In this document: in pieces, positions 17,582 to 28,200 of the stretch
Numbering within the stretch: the first letter of the stretch is position 1
Layout of the letters: each line of letters begins with the position of its first letter
Source of the DNA: JACNJF01 sp050288105
GTDB lineage: Bacteria > Pseudomonadota > Gammaproteobacteria > GCA-001735895
Assembly (NCBI GenBank): GCA_050288105.1
Contig: JBNKDE010000016.1
Coordinates: forward strand, 1 to 64,000
Reading direction: 5' to 3'
DNA length: 64,000 nt
Notes under the pieces: model-generated
The model's input: the letters and a program-made list of their open reading frames with translations, nothing else
Told to the model about the DNA's origin: nothing
Database searches by the model: none
Position numbers and translations under genes: made by a program

Positions 17582-18340
17582 TTAGCTCAGGCTCTGTAAA
17601 ACGCCGTCCCATAGTTTGAGTCGGGCGTTAACTGCCTGTTGAGCAGTTTCAATCGCCTCCTCCACTTTGCTTTCATCATTATCGCACAGGCTGTTTAGCA
17701 GTTTGAGTGATAACGGTGCGTGGAAGCCTTCGTCCAGATGGATGTGGCGCTCCAGGTAGAAGTGGAAGATTGGGGCATCCTGCTGTGAAATGCCACTTTT
17801 TGCCAGTATCGAGCGGAACATGCAGGGGATGATATGCTCACGACCCAGCGCCAGTGCTGCAGCTACCTGATGCGCTTTATTATGCTGGATAAACTGAAAA
17901 GTTGTGCTGGTAAATTCACGCGAAGGCGCCGGAATGTCGATTAACGCCAGTGCCTTGTTAATGCCATCATTCTGTACCGCTTTGACAAAAGCAGTAGCAG
18001 CGCTGGTATCCGCGCCAACTTCCTGCATGGCTTCAAGGTAAAGCTCAAAATGGCTGGCAAACTTTCCGGGTACCGGGGTTTCATCCGACTCTTCTTCCAG
18101 CACCAGTTCGTTAACAAATCTCCTGACGTCGCCTTCACCCTGTGGGATCCAGGGGCTGCCTGCAGGCGCAATGACGGATTGCAGGTATTTCAGCAATGAC
18201 ATGAAATCCCATACCGAATAAATATGATGCTGCATAAAACAGCGCAGCTCATCCATACTGTTTACTGCCTGGTAGACGGGGTGGTTTTCCAACGGGGTTT
18301 TAAATGAAGCGATGATTTCGCTGGTGATTTGAGTAGCCAT
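17582..18340 (-). CDS. DUF3050 family (heme-oxygenase-like fold) protein
   Basis: A 252-residue, mostly helical protein of the DUF3050 family. Visible segments are ELRCFMQHHIYSVWDFMSLLKYLQ near the start and FYLERHIHLDEGFHAPLS near the C-end. The two His/Glu-rich helices match the heme-oxygenase-like or diiron fold, where HxxxE and Glu residues may bind metal. The function is unknown. The spacing to its neighbours suggests separate transcription. Confidence 0.88.
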   Translation of the reverse strand: MATQITSEIIASFKTPLENHPVYQAVNSMDELRCFMQHHIYSVWDFMSLLKYLQSVIAPAGSPWIPQGEGDVRRFVNELVLEEESDETPVPGKFASHFELYLEAMQEVGADTSAATAFVKAVQNDGINKALALIDIPAPSREFTSTTFQFIQHNKAHQVAAALALGREHIIPCMFRSILAKSGISQQDAPIFHFYLERHIHLDEGFHAPLSLKLLNSLCDNDESKVEEAIETAQQAVNARLKLWDGVLQSLS

Positions 18341-18475
18341 AGTACCTCTGATTCATCCGTTTGATGTGACTGCGCCGCCTGTGGGAGCGAGCCGTAACGA
18401 TTAAAAAGGCGGCAGTATATAGGAGAAATCAGGGATTTCTTTTGACCTGTGCAGGATTTGCTGCGTTTTTAGCCC

Positions 18476-19072
18476 TCATCGCATGGCGCAATAACCAGGC
18501 TGCTGCTGGATGCGCTCAATCCAGGCGTTAATTTCGGGATAGCCAGAAAGGTCAAATCCCCCTTCATCGGCAACGTGGGTATAACCGTACAGGGATATGT
18601 CGGCAATGCTGAACTGTTCACCGACCAGATAAGGGGTTTGCTGTAGCTGTTGCTGCATTACCCGAAGCGCTTTATGACCTCCTGGCTGCAGCGATTCGTA
18701 CTCAGCTCGGCGCTCTTCGGGCAGGCCCAGGTAGTAAGCAATATAACGCGCCACCGCAATGTAGGGTTCGTGGCTGTACTGTTCAAAAAACTGCCATTGT
18801 AAAACCTTTGCTCGCAGGAAAGCGTCATTGGGAATTAGCTGGCTATCATGAGCCAGGTAGTTGAGTATGGCATTCGATTCAGAGAGCAGGCGGCCATCAT
18901 CAAGTTCCAGTAAGGGGATTTGACCGACAGGGTTTTTCTGCAGGTATGCTTCGGTCTTTGTTTCTCCATGCAGCGTATTAATCGCGATCCACTCATGCTC
19001 GATCTGTAATATCGCGCACAGGAGTTTGATCTTGTAGCAATTGCCGGATTGAATATCGCCGTATATTTTCAT
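18476..19072 (-). CDS. Glutathione S-transferase family protein
   Basis: A 198-residue GST. The N-terminal thioredoxin fold (1-80) has SGNCYKIKLL at the glutathione-site start, the cis-proline segment VGQIPLLEL, and SESNAILNYLA binding the gamma-glutamyl part. The C-terminal helical domain (90-198) includes QFSIADISLYGYTHVA, the N-capping box of the family. The substrate is not predictable. It is divergent from nadE. Confidence 0.92.
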   Translation of the reverse strand: MKIYGDIQSGNCYKIKLLCAILQIEHEWIAINTLHGETKTEAYLQKNPVGQIPLLELDDGRLLSESNAILNYLAHDSQLIPNDAFLRAKVLQWQFFEQYSHEPYIAVARYIAYYLGLPEERRAEYESLQPGGHKALRVMQQQLQQTPYLVGEQFSIADISLYGYTHVADEGGFDLSGYPEINAWIERIQQQPGYCAMR

Positions 19073-19276
19073 GTTTGTACCGGGTTGATCAATAACAGAG
19101 GGTCGAGTCTAGCAACATCCCAATTGAAACTGTAATTAAAATTAAGAGATCAGCGAGTATCTACTCGGTGCAGCCAGGCCTGTGCATGACAGGGCTTTAA
19201 AGTGCTGTGTTGTAGCACATGAAAAAGTTATGATCTGGTTTTATCACAGGTATACTACAGGCTTTTTTAATCACCC

Positions 19277-20905
19277 ATGTCAGACCAGCCAACGATCCGA
19301 ATCGCGCTTGCGCAAATGAACCCCAGAGTCGGGGATATCCAGGGTAATGCAGAGAAAATTCTCGTTATGGCTGAGCAGGCGCGCGATCTATATGCTGCCG
19401 ATGTGGTGATATTTCCCGAGCTGGCTTTGACCGGCTACCCTCCGGAAGATTTATTATTCCGCCCCCAGTTTATCGACCAGGTTGAACAGGCGATTGAGTT
19501 GCTAGGCCAGCAGTTAACCGGCATCAGCGTGGTGACCGGTTGTGTGCAACAGCTTGCAGGACGTTTATATAATAGTGCGCTGGTTTTACGTCCAGGGCAC
19601 CCTGCTACTTTTTATCAGAAACACAAGCTACCCAACTATGGCGTGTTCGATGAGCAGCGCTATTTTTGCGCGGGTAACGAAGCATGTGTCGTGGATATCA
19701 AGGGTTATGGATTGGGTATAACCGTATGTGAAGATATCTGGTTTGCTGAACCGGCGCACCTTGCTGTACAGGCAGGGGCTGAAATCATCGTTAACCTGAA
19801 TGCTTCCCCTTTTCACGCCAGCAAAATTTCTGAACGTATCCAGCAGGTCAATCAGCGTATTACTGAGAATGGCGTACCTGTATGTTATGTCAACATGGTG
19901 GGCGGGCAGGATGAGCTGGTGTTCGACGGGCATAGTTTTGTGATAGATGCTGAGCAGCAACTGATCATGGAAAGTGAAGGTTTTATCGAGTCGTTACAGG
20001 TGGTTGAATTTAATCGCGCCAGGGGTATGACTGCAGTCACGCAATCCTGTCCACCCGTAGACGATATGGCGCAACTCTATCAGGCACTGGTGCTGGCGAC
20101 GCGTGATTATGTGTTGAAAAATGGCTTCAGCCGCGTTGTGCTGGGGCTATCGGGTGGGATTGACTCTGCCATGGTATTAAGCATCGCGGTGGATGCGTTA
20201 GGGGCAGATGCGGTGCAGGCGATTATGATGCCCTATCATTACACCTCGGATATGAGTGTATCCGATGCTGCGGAGCAGGCGCGTATGCTGGGTGTCAGCT
20301 ATTCTGAAATTGCGATTGCCAAGCCGGTGCAGGCTTTTATGGATGTATTGCAGGATGAGTTTACCGGATTGCAGAATGATGTGACCGAAGAAAACCTGCA
20401 GGCGCGCAGTCGCGGCGTGATCCTGATGGCGGTGTCCAATAAAAAGGGCGCCATGCTGTTAACCACCGGCAATAAAAGTGAAATGTCGGTTGGTTATGCC
20501 ACTTTATATGGTGATATGGCGGGAGGCTTTGCACCGCTCAAGGATGTGTCCAAATTGCGCGTATTCGCATTAGCGCGCTATCGAAACAGTATCAGCCCGG
20601 CCATTCCGCAAAGGGTTATAGATCGTCCACCTTCAGCTGAGCTGGCGCCAGATCAGAAGGATGAAGATTCGCTGCCACCTTATGAGATCCTTGACCCCAT
20701 TCTGCAAATGTATATTGAGCAGGATTTGTCGGTAGCTGAGATTATCCAGCAGGGGTATGACGCCGAGATGGTGAAACGTGTGGCCTGGCTGGTTGACGTC
20801 AATGAGTATAAGCGACGCCAGTCGCCACCGGGTGTGCGCGTCACCCAGCGCGCGTTTGGAAAAGAGCGCCGCTATCCGATTACTTCCGGCTTTAGACGCG
20901 AATAA
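19277..20905 (+). CDS. nadE: Glutamine-dependent NAD+ synthase
   Basis: A 542-residue two-domain enzyme making NAD+ from deamido-NAD+ with ATP and glutamine. The N-terminal nitrilase-type glutaminase domain (1-250) has FPELALTGYPPEDLL (catalytic Glu), a Lys segment YQKHKLPNYGVFDE, and the Cys segment TVCEDIWF. The C-terminal synthase domain (270-542) has the P-loop LGLSGGIDSAMVL and TTGNKSEMSVGYATLYGDMAGGF in pieces. The 542-residue length is usual for the fused form. It is monocistronic; a ParA-type gene follows after 133 bp. Confidence 0.97.
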   Translation: MSDQPTIRIALAQMNPRVGDIQGNAEKILVMAEQARDLYAADVVIFPELALTGYPPEDLLFRPQFIDQVEQAIELLGQQLTGISVVTGCVQQLAGRLYNSALVLRPGHPATFYQKHKLPNYGVFDEQRYFCAGNEACVVDIKGYGLGITVCEDIWFAEPAHLAVQAGAEIIVNLNASPFHASKISERIQQVNQRITENGVPVCYVNMVGGQDELVFDGHSFVIDAEQQLIMESEGFIESLQVVEFNRARGMTAVTQSCPPVDDMAQLYQALVLATRDYVLKNGFSRVVLGLSGGIDSAMVLSIAVDALGADAVQAIMMPYHYTSDMSVSDAAEQARMLGVSYSEIAIAKPVQAFMDVLQDEFTGLQNDVTEENLQARSRGVILMAVSNKKGAMLLTTGNKSEMSVGYATLYGDMAGGFAPLKDVSKLRVFALARYRNSISPAIPQRVIDRPPSAELAPDQKDEDSLPPYEILDPILQMYIEQDLSVAEIIQQGYDAEMVKRVAWLVDVNEYKRRQSPPGVRVTQRAFGKERRYPITSGFRRE

Positions 20906-21038
20906 AACAGCCATCAATAGCAGGCATTAAAATATCTCGCGCTGTTGTCTCCATTTGTTGCGTATTTCCCTGCATGTAAACTTTACCTTTTAAATGCTGC
21001 GGTGCACAATAGCTAATTTATAGCACATTGGGCCTGTT

Positions 21039-21806
21039 ATGATCAGAGTAGTATTTAACCGTAAAGGGGGGGTTGGTAAATCTTCAATCACCTGTAATCT
21101 GGCAGCGGTTGCCGCTAGCCAGGGTGTCAAAACCCTGGTTGTGGACCTGGATGCCCAGACCAATGCCACCAGCTATCTGGGGCATGACGCAGGCGATGAT
21201 ATTGCAGGCATTGCTGAATTCTTCGAATCGCAGATCAGTTTTCAGTATCGCGACTTTGCAGCTACCGATTTTATTCGGAGTACCGCGTTTGAGAATCTAT
21301 CCCTTATATCCGCAGATGCCAGTCTGCTGGACCTTGAGCAGAAGCTGGAGTCCCGCCACAAGATTTACAAGCTGAGAGATTTTCTGCGCGAGCTCAGCGC
21401 AAAGTATGAGCAAATCTTTATCGATACACCACCGGCGTTAAATTTTTATAGCCTGTCAGCCCTGATTGCTGCAGACCGTTGCCTGATTCCGTTTGACTGT
21501 GATGCATTCTCGCGCGATGCCCTGATGAACCTGCTGGTCGCGCTGGAAGAGATCAGAGAGGATCATAATCCTGATCTTGAGATTGAAGGCATAGTCATCA
21601 ACCAGTTTCAGGCACGTGCTCGTCTCCCCCAGGCTTCGGTACAGGAACTGGAGGCTGCTGGGTTAAAGATATTGCAGCCCTATATTTCGAGTTCGGTACG
21701 TATGAAAGAGTCGCATGCCCGGCAGAGACCCCTGGTGTATCTGCCCGGTCGGCATAAGTTAACCGAAGAGTTCATGGCTTTATATGAAGGACTGCGAAAG
21801 CTCTAG
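21039..21806 (+). CDS. ParA family ATPase (orphan)
   Basis: A 255-residue deviant-Walker ATPase: KGGVGKSSITCNLA at residues 10-23, VVDLDAQTNAT (Walker A'), and FIDTPPALNF as the Walker B region. No parB-like gene lies nearby, so it is an orphan ParA rather than the chromosome-partition copy, which normally sits by the origin with gid genes. It may position a cellular cargo. It ends 4 bp into the convergent membrane-protein gene. Confidence 0.9.
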   Translation: MIRVVFNRKGGVGKSSITCNLAAVAASQGVKTLVVDLDAQTNATSYLGHDAGDDIAGIAEFFESQISFQYRDFAATDFIRSTAFENLSLISADASLLDLEQKLESRHKIYKLRDFLRELSAKYEQIFIDTPPALNFYSLSALIAADRCLIPFDCDAFSRDALMNLLVALEEIREDHNPDLEIEGIVINQFQARARLPQASVQELEAAGLKILQPYISSSVRMKESHARQRPLVYLPGRHKLTEEFMALYEGLRKL

Positions 21807-22093
21807 TTTTGTGTGTGCACTTTTCGATTGCGTACAATTCTGATGAATGGGACAGGCATGGACACCAGCAGAGCCAGCATCGCCCAGATCAATAACTCCA
21901 TTTTTGCCAGCACAATTGCCGCAATAAACGCGAGCAGCATAGACAGGCTGGAGTCGATAATGGCACCGCGGATCAAGGATTTGCGTTGTGCTTCTGTTTC
22001 ATTGCCCGTAATAAACAGAATGAGTACCGGCAGCACATAATGCAGCGGGGCATAGAAAGCGATAATAATGATCCAGACGATAGTGTCGTTCAT
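21803..22093 (-). CDS. Small membrane protein, three predicted helices
   Basis: The start is placed at the ATG at 22091-22093, preceded by AAGGTAA; the open frame upstream runs through the terminator of rpmG and is unlikely to be translated. The 96-residue product has three hydrophobic segments and a charged loop (TGNETEAQRKSLIRG). The family is not recognised. It overlaps the convergent ParA gene by 4 bp. Confidence 0.65.
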   Translation of the reverse strand: MNDTIVWIIIIAFYAPLHYVLPVLILFITGNETEAQRKSLIRGAIIDSSLSMLLAFIAAIVLAKMELLIWAMLALLVSMPVPFIRIVRNRKVHTQN

Positions 22094-22113
22094 AGCGGTT
22101 ACCTTACTTGCAT

Positions 22114-22141
22114 AAAAAAACCGGCTTATAGCCGGTTTTTT
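22114..22141. terminator. Bidirectional terminator after rpmG
   Basis: A hairpin of ACCGGC and GCCGGT around a TTATA loop, with A runs on one side and T runs on the other. On the minus strand it lies 20 bp downstream of the rpmG stop, and it separates the ribosomal genes from the small membrane-protein gene. Confidence 0.9.
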
Positions 22142-22160
22142 GTATTTTTGCGAAAGCAGA

Positions 22161-22316
22161 TTACTTAATTTTTGCTTCCTTGTACTCCACGTGCTTGCGC
22201 ACAACAGGGTCATACTTCTTCATGACCATCTTGTCAGGAGTATTTTTCTTGTTCTTGTCGGTAGTGTAGTAATGACCAGTACCAGCAGTAGAAACCAGTT
22301 TGATTTTATCTCTCAT
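22161..22316 (-). CDS. rpmG: Large-subunit ribosomal protein bL33
   Basis: A 51-residue protein opening with MRDKIKLVSTAGTGHYYTT and ending in EYKEAKIK, a typical bL33 of the Cys-less type: the zinc-binding CxxC pairs of the C+ form are absent. An AGGTGAC ribosome binding site precedes the ATG. It lies 7 bp after rpmB, the usual rpmB-rpmG pair, and is followed by a strong terminator. Confidence 0.97.
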   Translation of the reverse strand: MRDKIKLVSTAGTGHYYTTDKNKKNTPDKMVMKKYDPVVRKHVEYKEAKIK

Positions 22317-22323
22317 AAGTCAC

Positions 22324-22560
22324 CTATACCTTTTCGCCGCGCTTGCGCATGTCAGCAAGTACAGCTTCGATGCCATTTTTATCGATAATACGCATGCCTT
22401 TGGTTGAAACACGCAGTTTTACCCAGCGGTTTTCAGCTTCTACCCAGAATTTATGGGTATGCAGATTTGGTAAGAAGCGGCGACGCGTCTTATTGTGTGC
22501 ATGCGATACATTGTTTCCAGTAACAGGTTTCTTACCTGTAACTTGACATACCCGGGACAT
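22324..22560 (-). CDS. rpmB: Large-subunit ribosomal protein bL28
   Basis: A 78-residue bL28 with the full family pattern: MSRVCQVTGKKPVTGNNVSHA, NKTRRRFLPNLH, and RVSTKGMRIIDKNG. The start is supported by GGAG six bases before the ATG. It forms an operon with rpmG. Confidence 0.98.
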   Translation of the reverse strand: MSRVCQVTGKKPVTGNNVSHAHNKTRRRFLPNLHTHKFWVEAENRWVKLRVSTKGMRIIDKNGIEAVLADMRKRGEKV

Positions 22561-22777
22561 GGTCTACTCCGAATGTTTGGTCAATTGCGTAAGGCCGCGC
22601 ACTCTACCAGAACAAAAGGCCGGGTTCAAGCAGCTTTTAAGGGCATTTTGCGCTGCTGAGGATTTTCTGTTGTCAGGCACTGGATATCGGGCCCGGACGT
22701 ATAATCTCAATAATATTCATTTTAATGATGTCGCGAATCAAGCGATAATAGGGCGGTTGAAAAATTAGAAGAAATTG

Positions 22778-23134
22778 ATGGATATTGTATTTATAAAAGA
22801 ACTGCAAATTGACACAGTCATCGGGATCTACGACTGGGAGCGCAAAATCCGCCAGACCATTAGCCTGGATGTGGAAATGGCTACTGATATCAGAAAAGCG
22901 GCTGGCACCGATAAGATTGAAGATACCTTAAACTATAAGGCAGTTGCTAAACGTCTGATTGCCTTTGTTAGTGAGAGTGAATACGAACTGGTGGAAACCC
23001 TGGCTGAAAAAATCTGCAGCATCATTATGCAGGAATTTGCTGTGCCCTGGGTCAGGCTGACGTTGAACAAACCGGGTGCGGTTAGTGGCTCCCGTTCGGT
23101 AGGGGTTAGAATTGAACGAGGTCAAAGACAATAA
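22778..23134 (+). CDS. folB: Dihydroneopterin aldolase
   Basis: A 118-residue enzyme of folate synthesis converting dihydroneopterin to 6-hydroxymethyl-dihydropterin plus glycolaldehyde. Family features are MDIVFIKELQIDTVIGIYDWE in pieces, TLNYKAVAKRLIAFV, ELVETLAEKIC (substrate-binding Glu) and LNKPGAVSGS with the catalytic Lys. The ATG at 22778 is chosen over the TTG one codon before. It is 2 bp from folK, so it is co-transcribed with the next enzyme of the pathway. Confidence 0.95.
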   Translation: MDIVFIKELQIDTVIGIYDWERKIRQTISLDVEMATDIRKAAGTDKIEDTLNYKAVAKRLIAFVSESEYELVETLAEKICSIIMQEFAVPWVRLTLNKPGAVSGSRSVGVRIERGQRQ

Positions 23135-23136
23135 TC

Positions 23137-23628
23137 ATGGCTCAGATCTGTGTCAGCCTCGGTAGTAATATCGATAGAGAACGGCATATTCGGCAAGCGC
23201 TTGCCCTGTTACAGCAGCGCTATGGGGATTTAACCATATCCCCGGTGTACCAAACTGCCTCAGTTGGTTTTGAGGGTGAGGATTTTCTTAATCTGGTGGT
23301 GAAGTTCAACTCAAATGAAGCGGTTAAAGAGGTCGTGCAGGCATTAAAGCAGATAGAAGACCATATGGGACGTGACCGCTCTTTACCTAAGTTTTCTGCC
23401 AGAAGTATTGACCTGGACCTGCTGACCTATGACAAACTGGTGGTAGACGAAGACGGGGTTCAGATCCCGCGTCGTGAAATTCTAAAAAATGCATTTGTAC
23501 TGAAGCCTTTAAGCGATATTATGGGCGATGACCAACATCCCGAGGTTGGTAAAACCTACGCTCAACTCTGGGATGAGATGAAAGGCTCAGCGGATCGAAT
23601 CGAAAATATTACATTCAGTCTGGAATAA
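23137..23628 (+). CDS. folK: 6-hydroxymethyl-dihydropterin pyrophosphokinase
   Basis: A 163-residue HPPK, the step after FolB. It opens with SLGSNIDRERHIRQAL, has SPVYQTASVGFEGEDFLNLVV, and the signature RSIDLDLLTYD, whose Asp pair binds magnesium. The usual ARSIDLDLL motif is intact and the length is normal. Confidence 0.96.
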   Translation: MAQICVSLGSNIDRERHIRQALALLQQRYGDLTISPVYQTASVGFEGEDFLNLVVKFNSNEAVKEVVQALKQIEDHMGRDRSLPKFSARSIDLDLLTYDKLVVDEDGVQIPRREILKNAFVLKPLSDIMGDDQHPEVGKTYAQLWDEMKGSADRIENITFSLE

Positions 23629-23839
23629 TGACCGTTCATTCTGGATCTATATCAGAGTTTGCTGATTTTCCAGGGTTTTCTGCTTAACTCTTTTAACTCT
23701 TTAAGTATGATTGTGCATTATCGTCCTACCGCTGTACGTGAGATAAGGATATAGGTTTGGCATATTAAGCTGCACGGTTGTTAGCCAGGATGTAAATGGC
23801 GTACTTGTATTTTTGTATTGAGTTCTGCTCAACAAAATA

Positions 23840-25117
23840 GTGTTCAACTCGAGACAGGCAGTGGATTTAACAAAGGATAATCTGGATTTCTGGAAATCAT
23901 TGACACCGTTACTCTGTCAGAACTGTCTGGCGGTGGAAGATGGTCGCCTGATTTATGCAGGGGAAGGATTCAGTGAGCTGCTGGCAACTCCTGTTGACAA
24001 GCTCTTTGGCCACCACGCTGATGAATTTTTCAGCCTGGAAAATGGCTCCTCCTTTATCGACGCGCTGCAGGATCTTCAGTCATCTTCTGAAAATAGCCTC
24101 AATCTGAATCTGGTTCGGGTTAATGATCAATCGATTTCCCGCTTGATCATGAATGTTACTTTCAAACCGCACCAGGTTCTGGGTGCCAGTCTTATCATTG
24201 GGGTGATGCAAGATCCCGAGCTCGACGCATCCAGCGGCAGGAAGCTGGAGGCAATGCGTACCCAATTAAACGCTATCCTGGATAATTTCAGCAATACCAT
24301 CTTCCGCACCAATGCCGAAGGTGAAATCACCCTGATTTCGGATAATGTGAAAGAGCTGATGGGCTATACCCGCGAAGAGGTGCTGGGGACTAAACTGGCC
24401 GATTATTACTGGACGCCTGAAGACAGAGAACGTTCACTTCAACAGATCGTGCAAAACGAGGGGAAGGTGACACAGATAGACAGCGTCATGCGGCATAAGG
24501 ACGGTTCCCCAGTATGGCTGTCATCCAACGTCCACCTGATTATAAATGAGCAGGGGGAAACGCTGGGCGTTGAAGGTGTCGGGCATGATGTAACCTATCA
24601 GAAAAAGCTCGAGCAAAAGCTGGAAACGCTGGCGTTAACCGATAATCTGACTCATATGCCTAATCGACGCGCATTGATGGATGAGTTGCATAATCATTTT
24701 ATTAGCGCGAGCAAAGACAAAAGCTCGCTCGCCCTGATAATGATCAAGATAAAGGACACGCGCAGCTTTAATGAACGCTTTGGGTACCTATATGGAGATG
24801 CGCTGATCAAACAGGCAGCCACTCTACTTAAGGTTTATACCCAGTTTCCGCAGGTGTTTGGCAGACTTTCTGGCGATGAATTCCTGTATATCCTGCCGGG
24901 GTATACCATCAAAAATGCTACCCAGTTCATAACACCGGTTATAGAAGCGGTAAAACAGAATCCGCTGCCGGTCGGTAATAAAAAAGTCAGTTACGCCCTG
25001 TCGATTGGGATTACCGAACTCAGGAAAAGCGACAATAACGAGTTTTCCCTGCTCGATAGAGCGGATAAGGCAACTCGAGTATCTCGCCAGGGCATGAATA
25101 AGTACGAAGTGATGTAA
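23840..25117 (+). CDS. PAS domain protein with degenerate GGDEF domain
   Basis: A 425-residue cytoplasmic signalling protein with a GTG start. Residues about 15-130 form a divergent PAS-like segment and 140-260 a clear PAS/PAC unit (NTIFRTNAEGEI, WLSSNVHLIINEQGE, VGHDVTYQKK). The C-terminal GGDEF domain starts at ALTDNLTHMPNRRAL. The signature reads SGDEF (344-348), and the first metal-binding Asp of the usual DIDxFK segment is missing (IKIKDTRSF, about 302-310). Loss of that Asp argues against diguanylate cyclase activity, so it may act as a receptor or be inactive. No membrane segment is seen. Confidence 0.88.
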   Translation: MFNSRQAVDLTKDNLDFWKSLTPLLCQNCLAVEDGRLIYAGEGFSELLATPVDKLFGHHADEFFSLENGSSFIDALQDLQSSSENSLNLNLVRVNDQSISRLIMNVTFKPHQVLGASLIIGVMQDPELDASSGRKLEAMRTQLNAILDNFSNTIFRTNAEGEITLISDNVKELMGYTREEVLGTKLADYYWTPEDRERSLQQIVQNEGKVTQIDSVMRHKDGSPVWLSSNVHLIINEQGETLGVEGVGHDVTYQKKLEQKLETLALTDNLTHMPNRRALMDELHNHFISASKDKSSLALIMIKIKDTRSFNERFGYLYGDALIKQAATLLKVYTQFPQVFGRLSGDEFLYILPGYTIKNATQFITPVIEAVKQNPLPVGNKKVSYALSIGITELRKSDNNEFSLLDRADKATRVSRQGMNKYEVM

Positions 25118-25177
25118 CTGCTGCGCGGCAATTGCTCTCCAGAACCCCTGAAACACAAACTATCCTGAAGATCTCGC

Positions 25178-25193
25178 AGCGCGTATGCGCGCT
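25178..25193 (+). terminator. Short hairpin after the PAS-GGDEF gene (weak)
   Basis: Perfect inverted repeat AGCGCG-TATG-CGCGCT, 61 bp past the stop. It is followed by ACAGGAC and only a short T run at 25202-25207. It may act as a weak terminator or a mRNA 3' hairpin. Confidence 0.35.
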
Positions 25194-25270
25194 ACAGGAC
25201 TGTCCTTTTCTGGTTATACGCGTACAATTTATCGATAAATTATAGATATTAATGAGAAGGCTGAGTGAAC

Positions 25271-28200
25271 ATGCAATCTACAGAGCACTCCGGATGGCAA
25301 TTCTGGGTTGATCGCGGGGGAACCTTTACCGATATCGTTGCGAGAAATCCTGACGGTCAGTTACTAACACAAAAGCTGCTGTCTGAAAATCCTCGCCAGT
25401 ACGCGGATGCGGCGATCCAGGGCATCCGTGACCTGCTTGGGCTGAAGCCAGATGAAAACCTCCCTGCAGATCAAATCAGCGCAGTCAAAATGGGTACTAC
25501 GGTGGCTACCAACGCTATCCTGGAAAGACGCGGTGAACCAACGCTACTGGTTACCACTCGCGGATTTGCTGATGCGCTGCGCATCGGTTACCAGTCACGT
25601 CCAGATCTGTTTGCCCTGAATATTGAATTACCCGAGATGCTTTACAGCCAGGTGCTGGAGATTGATGAGCGCGTTTCTGCGCAAGGTGAAGTTATTGTCG
25701 CGCTGGATGAAGCGCAGGCGCGTAGCGGCCTGCAGCAGGCCTATACACAGGGTCTGCGTTCGCTTGCCATACTGTTCATGCACGGCTATCGCTACCCGCA
25801 ACATGAACTCAGGGTGGCTGAAATTGCGGCTGACATTGGCTTCACCCAGATTTCGGTCAGTTCACAGGTGAGTCCATTGATGAAACTGGTAAGTCGTGGG
25901 GATACCACCATCGTAGATGCCTACCTTTCCCCGATTCTAAGGCGCTATATAGACCGGGTAGACGCTGAGTTAAGTGGCATGCAATCTAGTGGCGGACGCC
26001 TGATGTTCATGCAATCGAACGGGGGGCTCACCGATGCACATTGCTTTCAGGGTAAGGATGCCATCCTGTCAGGCCCCGCAGGGGGTGTGGTTGGCATGGT
26101 GCGAACTGCCGAGGCTGCGGGCTATCGACAGTTGATCGGGTTTGATATGGGAGGGACTTCCACCGATGTCAGTCATTATGCCGGTGAATACGAACGCGCG
26201 TTTGAAACCCGGGTTGCGGGTGTCAGGTTACGAGCGCCTATGATGCAGATCCATACCGTGGCAGCTGGTGGAGGCTCTATCCTGCATTTCGATGGCGCGC
26301 GTTTTCGGGTTGGGCCTGACTCAGCTGGCGCCGATCCCGGCCCCGCCTGCTATCGCAACGGAGGCCCACTTAGCGTGACCGACTGTAACGTCATGCTGGG
26401 TAAGCTGCAGCCCGAGCATTTTCCATCTGTGTTCGGACCGCAGGCTGATCAGGCGCTGGATGCTGAAATCGTTAAACAGAAGTTTGCACAACTGGCCGAG
26501 GAGATCTATACCGCGACCGGAATGCGGCGCTCAGCACAGCAGGTTGCCGAGGGGTTTCTGGCGATTGCGGTGGAGAATATGGCAAATGCCATCAAGAAGA
26601 TTTCGGTTCAGCGTGGCTATGATATCTCAGATTATACCCTGTGCTGTTTTGGTGGCGCTGGTGGCCAGCATGCCTGCCTGGTGGCTGATGCGCTGGGCAT
26701 GAAACGGGTTTATCTGCATCCCTATGCAGGGGTGCTGTCCGCATTTGGAATGGGGCTGGCGGACCAGCGCCTGATGCGAGAGCAGGCGGTGGAAGCCCGG
26801 CTTGAAGCGGACGTCATGGGCGCGCTTCAGGATCAGCTGCAGGCCCTGCAACAGGATGGTGAACAGGCGATGCGGGCGCAGGGGGTGGCGGATTCTCGCA
26901 TTTACAGCGTATGGAAATTGCATTTACGTTATGCCGGTTCGGATACTGCTTTGATCGTGGAATACGCCGAGTTGGCCCAGATCGTACAGTCTTTCGAACA
27001 GGCTCACAGGCAACGTTTCGGGTTTATTTCAGCGCACAAAGCGCTCATTGTGGAAGCGTTACAGGTCGAAGTGATTGCCGCAGCCGATAGTCCCGAAATA
27101 GCGGTTAACATTACGCCTGCCGAACGTACACAACACATTGCGCTGCATGCCGTGGTCATGAACGGTGTCAGCCAGCAAACACGTTTTTATCGACGCGAAA
27201 ACCTGCCGCTGGATCGGGCAATCCCTGGTCCGGCGGTGATCGTCGAAGCAACCGGCACTATAGTCGTCGAGCCCGGCTGGCAGGCGCTACTGAAGCGGCA
27301 GGGCGACATGATTCTGGAGCGATACCAGGCGTTACCGAAACGCGTAGCGATTGGCACTCAGGTTGATCCGGTGATGCTGGAGATTTTTAATAACCTGTTT
27401 ATGTCTATCGCCGAGCAGATGGGTATGGTGCTGGAAAACACGGCCGCATCGGTGAATATCAAGGAACGCCTGGACTTTTCCTGTGCGGTATTCGACCAGG
27501 CGGGGGATCTGATCGCGAATGCCCCCCATATGCCTGTCCACCTGGGCTCGATGAGCGAAAGCATCAAAAGTGTCATACGTGAACACCAGAGTAAAATGAA
27601 AAAGGGGGATGCCTACGCGCTGAATGCACCCTATAACGGCGGTACGCATTTGCCGGATGTCACCATCATCAAGCCCGTATTTGATAGTGCAGGACGTGAA
27701 GTCATCTTTTACGTAGCGGCACGCGGTCACCATGCGGATATAGGGGGTACCACGCCCGGGTCCATGCCGCCACATTCCACCTCAGTCGAACAGGAAGGCA
27801 TTCTTATCGATAATGTGAAGCTGGTGGACCAGGGGCGTTTGCTGGAGCAGGAAATGCGCGAGCTGCTTAGCTCTGGTTGCTATCCTTCGCGTAACCCGGA
27901 TGCCAATATCGCTGACTTCCAGGCGCAGCTTGCCGCCTGCGAAAAGGGTATGCAGGAACTGTTACGCATGGTCGAACATTTTGGGCTGGAGGTCGTGCAT
28001 GCCTATATGCAGCATGTACAGGATAATGCGGAAGAGTCGGTACGGCGCGTGCTGGATGTGCTCAGCGATGGCGAGTTTTGTTATGCGATGGATGATGGCA
28101 ATCAGGTGTGTGTAAAAATTACGCTGGATAAGAAAGCACGTCGCGCAGTTATCGATTTCACCGGTACCAGTCCTCAGCACGCGGGCAACTACAATGCGCC

